Of a stretch of 64,000 nucleotides of DNA, positions 1 through 11,819 are shown piece by piece. The first letter of the stretch is position 1, and each line of letters begins with the position of its first letter. The notes beneath the pieces are model-generated. The model saw only the letters and a list, made by a program, of their open reading frames with translations. It was not told the DNA's origin and did not search any database. Both the position numbers and the translations under genes were made by a program. Source of the stretch: Lichina pygmaea (Eukaryota; Ascomycota; Lichinomycetes; Lichinales; Lichinaceae); assembly GCA_963422465.1 (NCBI GenBank), contig OY730175.1, positions 2,108,001-2,172,000 on the forward strand, in the 5' to 3' direction.

Positions 1-2743
1 AGCCCTTCAAGGACCCTACCAGAGAGTCCTCTCCGACCCTGGAGCGATTGGACCGTACGTCGACCACGGATGCATTATGGATCGAGGCCACGACGGACGA
101 AACGGCGACCGGGTTGTGGTGGATCTCGGGGTTCGCGCCGACCCCGAGGATCTCGCGGCCGGTGGCCATGTTGTACGGATACTCCCCATCGAGGCTGTCG
201 TTCGTGTAGGTCGTCATGCGCGCGTCGTCCGGACCGGCGCGACGGCCTTGACGGGCCGCGTAGCTCCGCGGACCCTTGGCACCGCCTTTGGGCGTCGTGT
301 CCTCGTCGAGAGCCTCCGAGGTGCGTCTGGTGCCATCGGTGGCCGTCGAGTCGCGTTGACGGTGGGAATTTGCTCTGCGACGCCTGTCCACGGCGCCCCT
401 CGAGCTGGCCGAGGTCGAGGTGGTCTCGACGGTCCGGTCGGACCGCTTCGAAGGCGACAGGCGGCCGAGGGACGAGAGCGTGTCGATGCTGCGGGCCTGC
501 AGAAACGAGTCGCGGAGATCGGCGCCGGTCAAGGAGTCGTCCTTGTAGCTCGCGACGCTTTGGATCGGGCTCAGACTTAGACGGTGCGTGAGGTGGTTTT
601 CGTCATCTTCGTCGTAGTGGCGATTTCGGTGGCGATGGTGACGGTCGCGACCGTCGTCGTCCTCGTCTTGGTCATCGGGCGCCCGGAGGTGGTGAGGCGC
701 GGGAGCGGCGGTGTCAGAACGAGCGACGGCGGCGAGGCCGAGCTCGACGGCCCTCGCGACGTACCCACCTCGGGCCTGGGCGCCGTCGGCGATCAGCGCC
801 GGGCCGTGGCCGCTGGACACGGCCGCCGTGGGGCGCGCGCCGCCCTGGACGACCCGGCCCGCGAAGACGTCGTGCTCCTGCGACGCCGAGAGGGGTCGGT
901 CGGTGCGAGCGGTGAGGATCGAGTCGCGCGTGAGTTCGGAACCGTTGATCTCGCTGCTCAGCGGCATCGGCGGCACGCCGTCGGGCGCCCCAAGGGCCAC
1001 GTCGTCGGCCAGGCTCGCGCTTCGACTGCGGCTCTTGCTCCGGCGCTTGTGGCGCTCCTTGCGTTCGATGCTCGACTTGGAATCGTGATGGCGGAGCGCG
1101 GCGGCGGTGAGCGCCCCTCCCGTCGGCGCGCCGCTAGCGTCCCTCGACGCCCGACGGTCCTTGCTGCGCTTGGTCCGCACCTTGCCCTCCGTGAGCGTCT
1201 CGTCCGAGACTCGGCGTTCGGAGGACCTCTCGGACGGCGATTCGGCCGGCCCGCGGCCGCTGCGGCGCTCCTTGCGATGTTTGCCCGGGTCGATGGAGAA
1301 GTAACCGCCGCGGCTGAGCTCCTCGCGATCGACGGCGAGCCTCTGCTTCCCGACGTCGGGGGCGCTCGAGACCTTGGGCACGCGACGCCGGCCGTTGCCG
1401 TTGCCGTTGCCGTTGCCGTCGCGCGACGTCACGCCGTCCGACGCGACGGATTCCTTTGCGAGCTCGTCGAAGCGGCCGCGGTTGCGCTGGGTCGTCTGCT
1501 CGCGCTTCAGCGCCGAGAGCTCGGGAAGCACGACGCGACGGATCGCATCCTCGAGCGTCTCGAGCAGGCGGGTGTTGTTGACGGACGACTTGGACGTGCC
1601 GGAACGGAAGGAGTACTGGTCGCCGGACTTGCGGCTCGGCGACAGCTGCGAGGCGGTGAGCCGCGACGAGTCGGCGACGCTGGCGGGGTCGTCGTCGGCG
1701 TGGACCTTGGCGGACGAACGTCGCCGGCCCCCGGAGGAGGAGGACTTGTAGACGTCCACGTGCTCCTTGCTGACGCTCCGGCTCCGGCTCTTGGACGAGC
1801 GCTTGCGCGGCGTCGCCGCCGCACCTCCCGATTCCTGCTGCGCCTTGCTCTCGAGCTTCTCGATCACCTTGCGAGTGATGCGGTCTCGACTGAGGCTCCG
1901 GCTCCGACGCCGCGACGGCTCCTTGAGGCGATCGTCCGCAACGCGCACGCCCTCTCGCTCGAGGCTTCGGCTGCGCGAGCGCCGCGGCGTCGTGTCCTTG
2001 ACCGTCACCGGCGCCGGCGGCGGTGCGTGGTCGAGAAAGCTGTCCGGCGGCATGGCAGAGATCTCGGACGGGTTCGGCCTCACGTACCGGGAGTCGCGAG
2101 GGGATGTGGCGGCGGAGACTGAGGCGGAGACGGAGGCGTCGTCGTCGTCGTCGTCTTCCTCTTCCTCTTCCTCTTCGTGGTCCTCCTGATCTCGGAAGAG
2201 CTCGACCTCGACGGGGGGCGCCCGAGGCCTGCGAGCCAGCGCCGATTCCTCGGTGGCCGAGGCGAAGGAGCTCAGGCTGCGGTCGTCGGCGCTGTCGGTC
2301 ACGAGCTTGTCACCCTTGGCCTTGGGCGTCAGGGATATGCGTCTCGTGGAGGACGGCTGTCGGGCCCTGCCTGTCTCGGTGATCTGGACCTGCTGCTCGG
2401 CGGCGGAGGCCTTGTCCTTGCGGGCCGAGGACGGCGTCACCTTGACGCGGACGCTCGGTCTCGCCTGCACGTCGCGGTGGCTGGGGCCCCCCTCGAAGTA
2501 CTCGATCAGGAGCGAGGTCTGCGACGGGCGAGCCAGCTTGGCGTCGCGACGGCCGTCGCGACCGGACCGTCTGCGCCGGGTCGAGATGGTGATGGGACTC
2601 CCGTCCTCGGGGATGGAGTACGAGGTACGATCGGTCTGGTGCGAGAGGTCGGTGGCAAGGTCGGTGCCGACGGCGCTCGCGTTCGCGGGCGAACTCTGCG
2701 AAGAAGGGTCGGTCGGGGCAGGCAGGCGCGGGCCAAAACCCAT
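1..2743 (-). CDS. Large S/R-rich conserved fungal protein, partial (C-terminus beyond left edge)
   Basis: One frame stays open from an ATG at 2743 (MGFGPRLPAP...) to the left edge, 914 codons with no stop, so the C-terminus lies outside the window. Near the N-terminus it reads SYSIPEDGSPITIST, then SQTSLLIEYFEGG and RPSVRVKVTPSSARK. Such blocks recur, as far as I remember, in a large Pezizomycotina-only protein with no assigned function. The rest is disordered: an Asp/Glu run coded by a GTC-type repeat (about 2135-2175), many RSRSLSR-type stretches, one likely helix (LLETLEDAIRRVVLPELSAL, near residue 410), and lysine-rich segments. No membrane segment or catalytic motif is visible in the part present. 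SR-rich repeats suggest phosphorylation or nucleic-acid association, which is inference only. The long plus-strand frame over 584-2122 is its antisense shadow. Confidence 0.8.
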   Translation of the reverse strand, partial: MGFGPRLPAPTDPSSQSSPANASAVGTDLATDLSHQTDRTSYSIPEDGSPITISTRRRRSGRDGRRDAKLARPSQTSLLIEYFEGGPSHRDVQARPSVRVKVTPSSARKDKASAAEQQVQITETGRARQPSSTRRISLTPKAKGDKLVTDSADDRSLSSFASATEESALARRPRAPPVEVELFRDQEDHEEEEEEEDDDDDDASVSASVSAATSPRDSRYVRPNPSEISAMPPDSFLDHAPPPAPVTVKDTTPRRSRSRSLEREGVRVADDRLKEPSRRRSRSLSRDRITRKVIEKLESKAQQESGGAAATPRKRSSKSRSRSVSKEHVDVYKSSSSGGRRRSSAKVHADDDPASVADSSRLTASQLSPSRKSGDQYSFRSGTSKSSVNNTRLLETLEDAIRRVVLPELSALKREQTTQRNRGRFDELAKESVASDGVTSRDGNGNGNGNGRRRVPKVSSAPDVGKQRLAVDREELSRGGYFSIDPGKHRKERRSGRGPAESPSERSSERRVSDETLTEGKVRTKRSKDRRASRDASGAPTGGALTAAALRHHDSKSSIERKERHKRRSKSRSRSASLADDVALGAPDGVPPMPLSSEINGSELTRDSILTARTDRPLSASQEHDVFAGRVVQGGARPTAAVSSGHGPALIADGAQARGGYVARAVELGLAAVARSDTAAPAPHHLRAPDDQDEDDDGRDRHHRHRNRHYDEDDENHLTHRLSLSPIQSVASYKDDSLTGADLRDSFLQARSIDTLSSLGRLSPSKRSDRTVETTSTSASSRGAVDRRRRANSHRQRDSTATDGTRRTSEALDEDTTPKGGAKGPRSYAARQGRRAGPDDARMTTYTNDSLDGEYPYNMATGREILGVGANPEIHHNPVAVSSVVASIHNASVVDVRSNRSRVGEDSLVGSLKG

Positions 2744-5419
2744 CGCTGGTCGACGAAGTCCCAATTGCGGTTCCGCGACCGTGCCCGGGCAACGGTCAAG
2801 CTCCGACGGCGGCGGTTTTCCTGTCGTCGCCAGCCACGACAAGTCGACGGTCCGCGATCACACCGGAGTGGCGACGGGCATCGAACGGATCGGTGGATTC
2901 GAACGGATCGGTCTCGATCTTTGCGCTACGGTGGGTTTTCTTGCCCGACCGAGGCGAAATGCAGGCTTCCTCCCCGACAGGTTGCGCTGTAGCGAGAGCT
3001 GGGATCCCTCGTTCGAAGCGACCAAGATGGAAATTTGGACGAGCGAGCAACGACAAGACCCGGCGAGGGTCACGGCGGTGCCATGCGCTTGCAACGCCCC
3101 AGCGTCGGTCGACCCTGGGACGGGGCGACGAGGGTCGTCTCGGCCGCCGTCGTCCCACAAGGATGCGATGATGGTCCTGGTCTGGACGGAGAGCGGCGGA
3201 TTGGAAGGGCAGAGACGGAGGAGGAGCAGGGAGGATGAGGAGAAGTGGAGAATTGGTCGATCGGTTGTTGTCTGCCCTGTCGGGCCCGGTCTTGTATCTG
3301 CTTGGTCGCACGGCGCAGGAAGCGGCGGGCGCAAGTACGTCGGCGTCCGCCTCAGGTACTCGCGACGTCGGGCCCGTGCTAGGCTTCTCCGGGACGTAGT
3401 GAGTCGTCGCAGCTGTTGGTGCGATGTTGCTGCGTGCTGGTGCCGGTGCTGGCGCCGGTGCTGGTGCTGGTGCTGATGCCGGTGACGGCGACTAGCGGCT
3501 GTTGGACGGCCGTGACGGCGTCGATGGTGAGCTGGCAACGGGCCGGTTCCCTCAACGGCGCACGACAGCGACCAAACACGACGGCTTCACCGGACATACG
3601 ACGGCCGATTGGACTGGCCTCGCTGTCGTTCAGGCCTTGATGGCCAAAGCGACTCGGAAGAGAGGGAGGGGGAGGGCCTGCGATGCTTCTTTCAGCCTCA
3701 GATTGCTGTGTTACCTTTGGTGTGTTCGGACGTCGAGAGATGGCAGAGTGTGGCCGAAGATGTCATGCTCGTTTGTATTGTAGAAGGTTGGGTTAAATTC
3801 GGACGCTGGGAGAAGACTCGCCCGTTTGAGACCTGCGGCGGGTCAACAAGAAAATCACGTGATACACTACGAGAGGTAGTGAATATAGGGCTGCGGTACG
3901 CAAGTAGTACGAGGTATTCTGATGTCTTCCCTGCGCCTTATCCCATGTGGTCTCATCCGCAACAACCCATAAGTAAGGAGTCTTACACAACCAGTGACGG
4001 TTGGAGGAAGAGAGATCCATCTTGATGCAAGTCCAAAAGGATGTCAAAGCAAGATGCCGACCCTAGACCTCTCGCCTTTGTTTTCGCATACCGTGTGCGT
4101 ACCAGTACGTACGTACTCGTATGTGATACGGAGCAGGAAAAGGAAAACAACACGGCTGTTGTTTACACCTGGTCACGAGTACTCGCTCAGAAGCCTGCTG
4201 GACAGGACGACATGAGGTTCTCTCTACCGATCGGCCTGAAAAGACCTCAGGTCGGACGTCTCGTTCCTCCGGAACCGGCTGGAGTGGACGGGCTCTCCCG
4301 GCCTGCAGCCATTTCCCCCTGCTCTCCCCATCTCCAGAGGAGGACAACGTCGACAGACGGGACGACACGGGACGAACGAGATGGCGGCTACAAGACCGTT
4401 AGGAGCGGGACTGGCAGCATGGGACTGGCAGCATGGCCGAAAGGACCATTGTTCTGGTATCGTCGATGCATCTTTCTGCCCCACCGGCCTCGACATCGGC
4501 TTCCTACCTACCACACTTGTCTTGCTCGTCTTTCTCGGAGCTGCTTTGTGGCTCGACGACGGCATTGGTGGGGCACACCCTTGTACGCCGTTGCAGCGCA
4601 TGTTCTCTTGCGTTGCAGCTGTTGTCTCCGGGCCAATGACTTGACGTCGACGCTGTACGAGGTCGGTCCAGCGTCACAAATGCCGTATCGTGAAGCCCCT
4701 CCTCCGTTACTGGGGCGACGAGAAACGCTTTCGAGGGCATCTCCGAACGTGGCGAGCGAGCAGACACGTCGACCGGTACTGTATCCTGCAGTACGACGGT
4801 ACTCAGAACGGTCCTGCCTCGAAGGGCCCCATGAGGTTACTTGGTACGCCGCTTGCCCCTCCCTTACCCCGCCGTGCCCGCATACCACGGCGTGCAGGGC
4901 CCTTGATCTGCAATCGATTCGAAAGCGTACGTACGTACGAGGCGCCGTAGCGTCCTCTCGCGTGTCCTGAGCCTGATCCCAGACTCTTCGTGCATGTTTC
5001 CGTGTGGATGATATGGTCTTTTTCGTTTGGTCCTCGTGCTTTGCATGATGCCTCGATACAGAACGCGCCGCAGCTGAACCGCTGCGGCGATGAGGTGCAT
5101 GTGCATCGTCTTGATCCCGCAGCGTGCGAAGCACAAGGCACTCTGGCCTTGAATAAAGAACCGTCCATCGGTGCTACTTGCTGATGGTACGAAGCATCGC
5201 TTCTTCCGTACGTTACGTACGGCCAGCACCAACATCGATTTCTATCCTTAGTCGTCATCTCCTCCGTTGTACGTGTCACGTACTGGTTCATGTCTTTGAA
5301 AAGACTGAACCAGTTTAATCTGGCTTTCAAACTCCACTATTCACACTCTAATATCTAGAAGTCTTCTTTCTACCAGTCACTACAAGATTTCCTTTTGCTA
5401 CATCCTCTAGTCACCCCCA

Positions 5420-5536
5420 GTCTTCAGTTTTTATTCCTCTAAAGGTTTTCTGAAGAAAATCACTCTTAGCTAGAAGATCTGCATGGCTGAAAAGCTACTA
5501 TCAGTGTAAGAATCAAATAAAATAAAATAAAAAAAA
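5420..5536 (+). repeat. Relict non-LTR retroelement 3' end (SINE/LINE tail)
   Basis: The segment from the cttcagtttttat block to the A-rich tail (tcaaataaaataaaataa) is repeated, inverted, at 41063-41178 with the same order of blocks: aaaggttttctgaag, then agctagaagatctgcatggc, then agtgtaagaatcaaat. The last part also matches the 3' end of the SINE at 58545-58989. A conserved end followed by an A-rich simple tail is the hallmark of target-primed reverse transcription. The 5' boundary is uncertain and may lie upstream, since low-GC sequence starts near 5290. Confidence 0.7.
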
Positions 5537-5972
5537 GTGTCGTGTGTACAGGGTCAGGAACTCAACACGCCGGCACGTGGGAGGTGTGGGTCCTTCAGTG
5601 TGGGCAGCGAGGAAAGATATCAGATATCTTCCCTGCTCTCATCGAACCCTTGCAAGCTTGACGACGATTGGTGGTCTCCTTCTCCGTCGAAGCTGCCAGG
5701 TAGTACATACGTAGCGCTATGCCGAGACGAAGCTGTCGATCACAGTCAAAGTACCAATCCCTACCTCGAGGCAGACCCCTTCTTCTCGTCCAGCTTCATA
5801 AGGAACCCAAACTGCTCTCCTTTCCCACTGCGACTCTTCCACCGGACCGCTGCATCCAACGCGGTCTGGTCCTGGACTTGCCTCCTAGAGCGATGTCTTT
5901 CTCTTCACGACTATCTGTTCAGGACAGGTCACGATAGGTGCCCTTGGTCACTTCTCGCCACAACCCGGAGCA

Positions 5973-5973
5973 C

Positions 5974-6021
<48 letters not shown>
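5973..6021. repeat. (GCT)n microsatellite
   Basis: About 16 uninterrupted trinucleotide units in intergenic DNA. It creates a poly-Ala frame on one strand and poly-Gln/poly-Ser frames on the other, none inside a convincing gene. Confidence 0.95.
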
Positions 6022-7298
6022 GACGGCTGAGGAGTGGATCGAGGACTCCCCGCCCCCGGTCTCCTCCGGAAGGCATCCGCACCAGTCCCCCCCGGGTGTC
6101 TATCAGGCTGGCTGTAGAAGACTGCACCACAGCTCGAGGTGGGAGAACATCTCGCAAACATCGTATCCTCTGCGAAGCCTCTTTCCTGCACCTGGGCACT
6201 CTGAGAAGCACGTCCTATAGCCCTGTTTGTGCACTATACACCCGAGTTGCCCTTCTTCCGTCTTGCAATCCTTCATCAAACATACCCCTAGCCTCTCACG
6301 GCTGTCTTCAAGGAAAGTCCCATCATATCTCTAGGTAGCAGGCGGGCAGGCACAGGAATCCTGACACACGTTTCCTCGAGCACAAAAGATCCTTTTGCTT
6401 TCCTTTCGTGGTTCGGCTGCATCCGCTGTACTCGGACACATGGGTTCCTTTTTTTTTTTTTTGAAGAGATCTGCAACGGTGTTGTCTGTGAAACATCTCT
6501 TCCTGAACTCACCCTGCCTGTACTTCTCTCTTGAACATGTGATGGCGAAGAGAATTTGATCGGCTCTGCTGTCAGTCCTTTGTACTTGTATTCTTACTAT
6601 CTTGCTTGCTTGCAGATGTTCAACGCTCACTTGACAAAGGGGTTTTTTTTATAATTTCAGAATCCATCTTACAACTGACCTTCATCACCATACAGCTGCA
6701 TCATGACAGACTGAATGTGAGTGAACGTCAAGGATTATGTATGTACTGTTGGATGTTGGACGTTGTGGGTGTGGAGCCCGGAGCCCTAAGCACCGTCATG
6801 TTTGCTCTTCCCCCATGCATTTAGAGCAGTCGCCGAAACCCTAGCTAGTTCTCTTCAACAACAACAACAAACATCATCGTCTTCTTCTGCTGTGCCTTCA
6901 GAATCGATCATGTACGAGGGTACGATGAGCTTGTCTTTTCAGACTGGATGGAGAGCATGCACTGGATGAAAAGCACTGGAGCTCTCGTACATCAAGTGCT
7001 CTAGACTCGCAGTAAATGACCCAACTATGCAGTGGCTATCTGAGACATACAGTACTCAACGTGTGGACCAGAAAACCCCTACTCCTGCAAGATTAGCACA
7101 TACAGACAGGTATGGTAAGTAGGTCAACGTCATCAGTGTGTTCAGCAAAACATTAGCACAGGTGTTCAGTTCAGGAATATTGAGCACACCCTCATCTTGA
7201 GAAATCTTAGTTTCATGCGTTGGGAGGTTGTTGGAATAACACCCCCGACTTTCATCCCCCACGCAATACTTGAGTGTGAGAAGGGTAAGGTAAGGGAT

Positions 7299-7327
7299 GT
7301 GATGATGATGATGATGATGATGATGAT
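7299..7327. repeat. (GAT)n microsatellite
   Basis: Nine GAT units in the presumed 3' flank of HAS1, followed by aacaatgat. Confidence 0.9.
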
Positions 7328-7646
7328 AACAATGATAGGTGTGGCAGTTGAATGTGAGCGAGGGTCGTGGGGAAGAATATAAAGGGAAGGACACAGAATG
7401 GAAGGAGGTAGACGGGAAGAGTTGAGAAGGCTGGTCGTAGGCACCGACCCGAACACTGGAACCGGAACTGGCATTGGCGCTGGAGTAGGCGCTGGCACAG
7501 GAAGCAGAGCTATCAGACAAATCTAGTTCAAAGGTCCACAGTACAACAGCCACACATTCATCTCGGGTAGTGAAGACGAGAGAGAGAATCAGTTCGTTAC
7601 TACACAGCCTAGCTACCGTACGTACCTGCCGTGCCTGCATCTCTTA

Positions 7647-9676
7647 TCAATCACCGCCTATCCTCTTGCGCTTGAACCGAGCGCCGCCTTGTCTCGGCTG
7701 GCTACCGTAGGCGCGCCGAGCGCTGGCGCTCTTCTTGTCCCGACTCATGCTGGCGCCGAGGCTGATGTCGACGCGGGGCGGGGCCGGGAAGCCGAAGCCC
7801 TTGGCGACCTTGACGAGATCGAGCCGGTTGACGTCGAAGACGGAGCGCAGGCTGTGCGACGCGTACGCCTGCAGGTACGAGCGGTAGCCATCTTTGGCGG
7901 ACTGCATCGCGGACCGAACGATCGGAGCGGGTCGAGGCGTCAGCGAACGGGTCGCGTTTCCTCCCGGACCGGGGCGAAGGTCAGAGCGGAGAAGGGAAGG
8001 GTCCGCGCACCTTGTTGAGGTAGTAGTTCTGCCCGATGAGCTTCTCGAGCTGCGACTGCACGTTGACGATCTTCTTGGCCGGGAAGTCGAACTCGACCAC
8101 CGGCACCCGGGCCTCCTTGAGGTGCTTGAGGAAGCCGACCTCGGACGGCTGCAGGAACAGGAGACTCCGTCCTTTGCCGTTGGCGCCACGTGCCGTCCGG
8201 CCGACGCGGTGGATGTAGTCGCGCGGGTCGTCCGGAGGGTCGAACTGGATGATCCAGTCGACGGACGGGATCTGCCGAGACGTCAGCTTCCCGACGATCG
8301 ACGAGCGCATCGGACGCGGCCTCACGTCCAGACCCCGCGCGGCGACGTCGGTGCAGATGAGCGTCCCCTGGGTCGCGTTGCAGAACTCGAAGAAGGTGTT
8401 GGTCCGCTTCTGCTGCTTCTGCTTTCCGTGCAGGTCCAGCACCGGCAGGTCGATGTAGTTGAGCAGCTCGGCGTGGTACTTGACGCAGTTGCAGCTGGAG
8501 AAGAAGACGATGATCTTCTTCCTGAGGTTGCGCTTGAGGAAGGAGAACAGAAGCAGGAAGCGCTTGTCCGAGTCGCAGACGACGTAGCCCTGCTCGAGGC
8601 CTTCGACGGTGCTGTGCTCCTTCCGGTGGTCGACGTTGATGTACAGCGGGCCCGGCCGCAGCGAGATGCGCGCGAGGTCCTCGACCTTGGTCGTCTGCGT
8701 GGCCGAGAACAGCATGGTCTGCCGCTCGTCCTTGGGCAGGATCTTGACGATCTGGCGCATCTCGTCCTCGAATCCGATCTCGAGGATCCGATCGGCCTCG
8801 TCGATGACGAGCGCCTTCAGGTTCTTGAAGACGAAGCCCTCGGTGTTCTGCAGGTGGTCGAGGAGCCGGCCCGGCGTCGCCACCACGAGATTGACGCCTT
8901 TGCCGAGCTTCTCGGCCTCGGCTCTCCGGTTGGCCCCTCCGATGACGATCGCGTACGTCTGGGAATGGTGGGCCATCAGCTCGCGAGCGACGCCGAAGAT
9001 CTGCAACGCAAGCTCGCGCGTGGGCGAGACCACGACGACACCGGTGCCTGGGCCCGTCAGCCTTCGACTCCACGGACGGCGGACCGTATGATGGGCCGAG
9101 CCCACCGTTTCTAGGCTTGAACCGCAGCGCGCTCAGCATCTCAACGGCGGGGATCAGGAAGGCGAGCGTCTTCCCGGAGCCGGTTTTCGCTGCTCCCAGC
9201 ACGTCCCTGCCGGCGAGCAGCGGAGGTATGCCCCGCCGTTGTATCTCGGTCATGGTCTCGAAGCCCATCTCTTGGATGGCACTCACGGTCTTGGCCGAGA
9301 GTTCGAGGTCGGCAAACTTCTCCGGTCCAGCTCCGGTCGGAGGCAGAGTCAGATTCGAGGGCGGAGCTCCACCGTCTGCAGGTGTCTCTTCCGCGTCCCT
9401 AGCGTCGTCCCGGTGCCCAGCTTCCTCCGAAGAGCCGTTGATAGCATCGACTTGGCCATCGTCGTTGCCTGGCACGACCCCATCGACATCGGCCTCCTCG
9501 GCCGGCTCCACCAGTAGATCCGTACTCTGATCGTTGCTCCCACGTTCATGCCGAGAGATCGATGCACCTGGCTGGCCTCGAGGGCCGGCGGCCGCTGTTG
9601 CATCGATGGAGGAGGAGGGACCAGGGTTTCCATGCCTCCGTTTCCGTTTCTTGGATCGCACCTCTTTGGTATCCAT
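7647..9676 (-). CDS. HAS1: ATP-dependent RNA helicase HAS1 (DDX18 family)
   Basis: DEAD-box helicase of ribosome biogenesis. The family acts in the nucleolus on 40S and 60S precursors and releases snoRNAs. Proposed exons on the minus strand: 9676-9106, 9047-8326, 8271-8011, 7901-7647 (602 aa). Visible motifs: AKTGSGKT (motif I), PTRELALQ (Ia), TPGR (Ib), DEAD (II), SAT (III) and HRVGRTARG (VI). HAS1-type C-terminal blocks [18 protein letters not shown] and a basic tail follow. The ATG at 9676 ([16 protein letters not shown]) fits HAS1 starts better than an in-frame ATG 25 codons upstream (9751). The 54-bp intron 8325-8272 is in frame without a stop but splits AARGLD from IPSVDW, contains gctgac and ends in cag, so reading through would insert 18 alien residues into a conserved motif. 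Introns 1 and 3 are 58 and 109 bp. Confidence 0.95.
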
Positions 9677-11321
9677 TCTTCCGCTTGGGATCTGTCGCAA
9701 TGTGCCTGACTTAATTGTGCGAGTGCGAAGTTGACCGCCTCTGCGCTTCACGTGCCTACGCCGCCCCTAGTTTCTGCACGTGATATGGTGGGGCTGGCAG
9801 GGCTGTGCTACGCCACAGCTTAGTCATAGATCCTGATCACGTGAACAAAGTGGCTTGCCACCCTTGCCAAGGAACGCGCGTCATCAGCACGGATCGGCCG
9901 GCGGTTCGGCCCCGTCAGCCGAGATGACCCTGCCTGGCTTGATGAGGCCCAAGAAGCATGTACAGTACGTTTATACTCGGCAAAGCGACTGCCATTAGTC
10001 TGCAAGAAACTATCAATAATCCTAATCCTGTTCACCGCGTCGATACCGAGCGACATGTTCGCATCGCTACTTACCATCTTGCTGGAAGTAGTGCAAGAGT
10101 ACGAGGAACGACCTCCAGCTATCGTCGGTCCAGTCCGTCCAACGGTTCGACGTCTCTCTCGTACGTCGCCTGGACCGCCCAACCGAGACTCAATTTTACA
10201 TTGCGGCCGATGGACCGTCCAAGGGTCTCTTACGTACGCGCTACCCGTGCCCGGGGGGGGTACCCGTGCCACGGGGGGTAATACCCCCATGGCACGGGTA
10301 TGCTCGTACGACCGTACAGCCCCCCGCCAGCAGTTGCCCCGGAAGCGTACCGGAAACCGGACTCCGACACCTCAGGAGGCAGATGCTGCATCCGGCTCGT
10401 CACGTCGCATCCCGTACTGCATTGGGACGGTCACCTGACTCCGTCGGCCGGTCTCGGCATTCGGCTTGGTAACCGCCGCGTCTCGGTCTCTGACCAATCA
10501 AGGATCAAACGCCTCAAAGCAGAGCAAGATTCACGCGAGAATGCCAAAACAAATATAGACAATCAATCAAAAAACAAGATTGAATACAGGAATCTCCACC
10601 TCGAATCGAGATTTGGCATCGCCGACGACGTCTCGACAATCCTCACCGGTGTCGACTCCGTAGGCTGGCAGTCAGCACCTCTTGCACCCCTACGACCGAG
10701 TGGACCGTCGGACCGTACGACGTCGAGACGACAGATCCCCACAAGAAGGAAGGAATTGTCCGTCGCTGTGCAACCGGTACCAGGTACTCGTACGTGGCGG
10801 TAAGGCCCATCCCCCCTTGTTTTCTTCGGCGTATCGCGGCTTGCGCCAGGGGTATGGACCGGGTGGCTGCTGACACGGCCTCCGAAAAGTTGTCGTCCTG
10901 TGGAGGTGGCCCTCGTCAACGTCGTCGCTCCGTCATCAGATCGCCAAACCTCGTTCGACTCCGACTTCCCAGGCTTGGCCGGCTCACTCGTTCTAGCCAG
11001 CGTCTCCCTCGGACACCGCTCGTTGTCGGCCGACCCGGGTCGGTCATTGCCATCTCGGGACTACCCTTCGTCCCGTTCAGAGGGCATTGGCACCACACGT
11101 CTCCGTCGTCCGATCCGTCGACGATACGGCCCCGCTTGTCGGCCGACTCGACCGGTGGAATCGCTTGCGGCATCGTTGACCACGACCATGATCGCCGTTT
11201 AGGCCGCGCGCCTTCTTGAGGCTATCGGACCGCCCGGTCAAGGCGGTGGGGCTGAGCTGTCGTTCGAAGAGGATCCGTCGCTCCTTCGCTCCGGCCTCGT
11301 CGTCACGCACCGTCTCCGGCC
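9677..11321. other. Divergent promoter region between HAS1 and the FLC-like gene
   Basis: The 1.6 kb between two divergently read genes must hold both promoters. No gene is supportable. A strong G/C hairpin lies at 10261-10300. Sequence around 10440-10620 is AT-richer with short A runs. I see no clear TATA box. Confidence 0.6.
10242..10302. repeat. Hairpin with adjacent partial direct repeat
   Basis: tacccgtgcca (10261-10271) is exactly complementary to tggcacgggta (10290-10300), and the inner G5/C5 blocks also pair around a taata loop. A third, partial copy of the arm (tacccgtgccc followed by a G run) lies immediately upstream at 10243-10260. Confidence 0.85.
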
Positions 11322-11782
11322 ATGTTCCGATCGTCCGACCGGACGACGACGATGTCGTCGTTGTCGTCGCCGCCGTCGTGGGCCTTTGTGCTCGTCTTTC
11401 TGCTCTCCCTGCTGCCGCTGGCGTCGTCAGAGCGCCTCATACAGTCGAAATCCCTCAACCCGTGCCAGCAGAACTCCAAGTTCTCGGCCTCGCTTTTCAA
11501 TTTCATCTTCACCCCCGAGAACCGCACCGTCCACATCGACGTCGTTGGCGTCTCCTCCATCACCGGCAACATCACGGCCGAGGTTGAGGTCATCGCGTAC
11601 GGCTATCGCGTCCTGCGCCAGACCTTCGATCCGTGCAACCTCGACCTCCCTGGTCTGTGTCCCATGAGCACCGGTCAGTTCACCATGTCGACCAACTTCC
11701 TCGACATTGGCGAGGACGTCATCAAGCGCGTGCCAGGTAAGAGAGTTCCGTCCTCGTTCCCCCTTCGCCTTCTTGGCGACAT

Positions 11783-11819
<37 letters not shown>

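Larger units (their letters stand above)
2744..7646. other. Intergenic region, no supportable gene
   Basis: Nearly 5 kb between the start of the unknown gene and the 3' end of HAS1. Six-frame reading gives only short, low-complexity or antisense-like frames with no recognisable domain. GC drops after about 5300. It contains a CAG/ACC-type imperfect repeat (3420-3490), TACGTAC palindromes (4105-4117, 4926-4939, 5209-5220), a relict retroelement tail (5420-5536), a GCT microsatellite and a GAT microsatellite. The promoter and 5' UTR of the unknown gene should lie in 2744-3600. Confidence 0.6.

Noticed and set aside
584-2122. Long plus-strand reading frame (512 codons)
   Set aside because: Antisense shadow of the conserved minus-strand gene 1-2743. 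Its residues are just complements of Ser/Arg/Asp-rich codons and no motif is present.
2796-3538. Overlapping minus-strand frames upstream of the unknown gene
   Set aside because: Low-complexity His/Arg/Gln content from an imperfect repeat. Probably promoter or 5' UTR.
5537-6220. Plus-strand frame of 227 codons with a poly-Ala run
   Set aside because: No similarity that I can recognise. The frame is held open mainly by the GCT microsatellite, and composition on both sides is non-coding.
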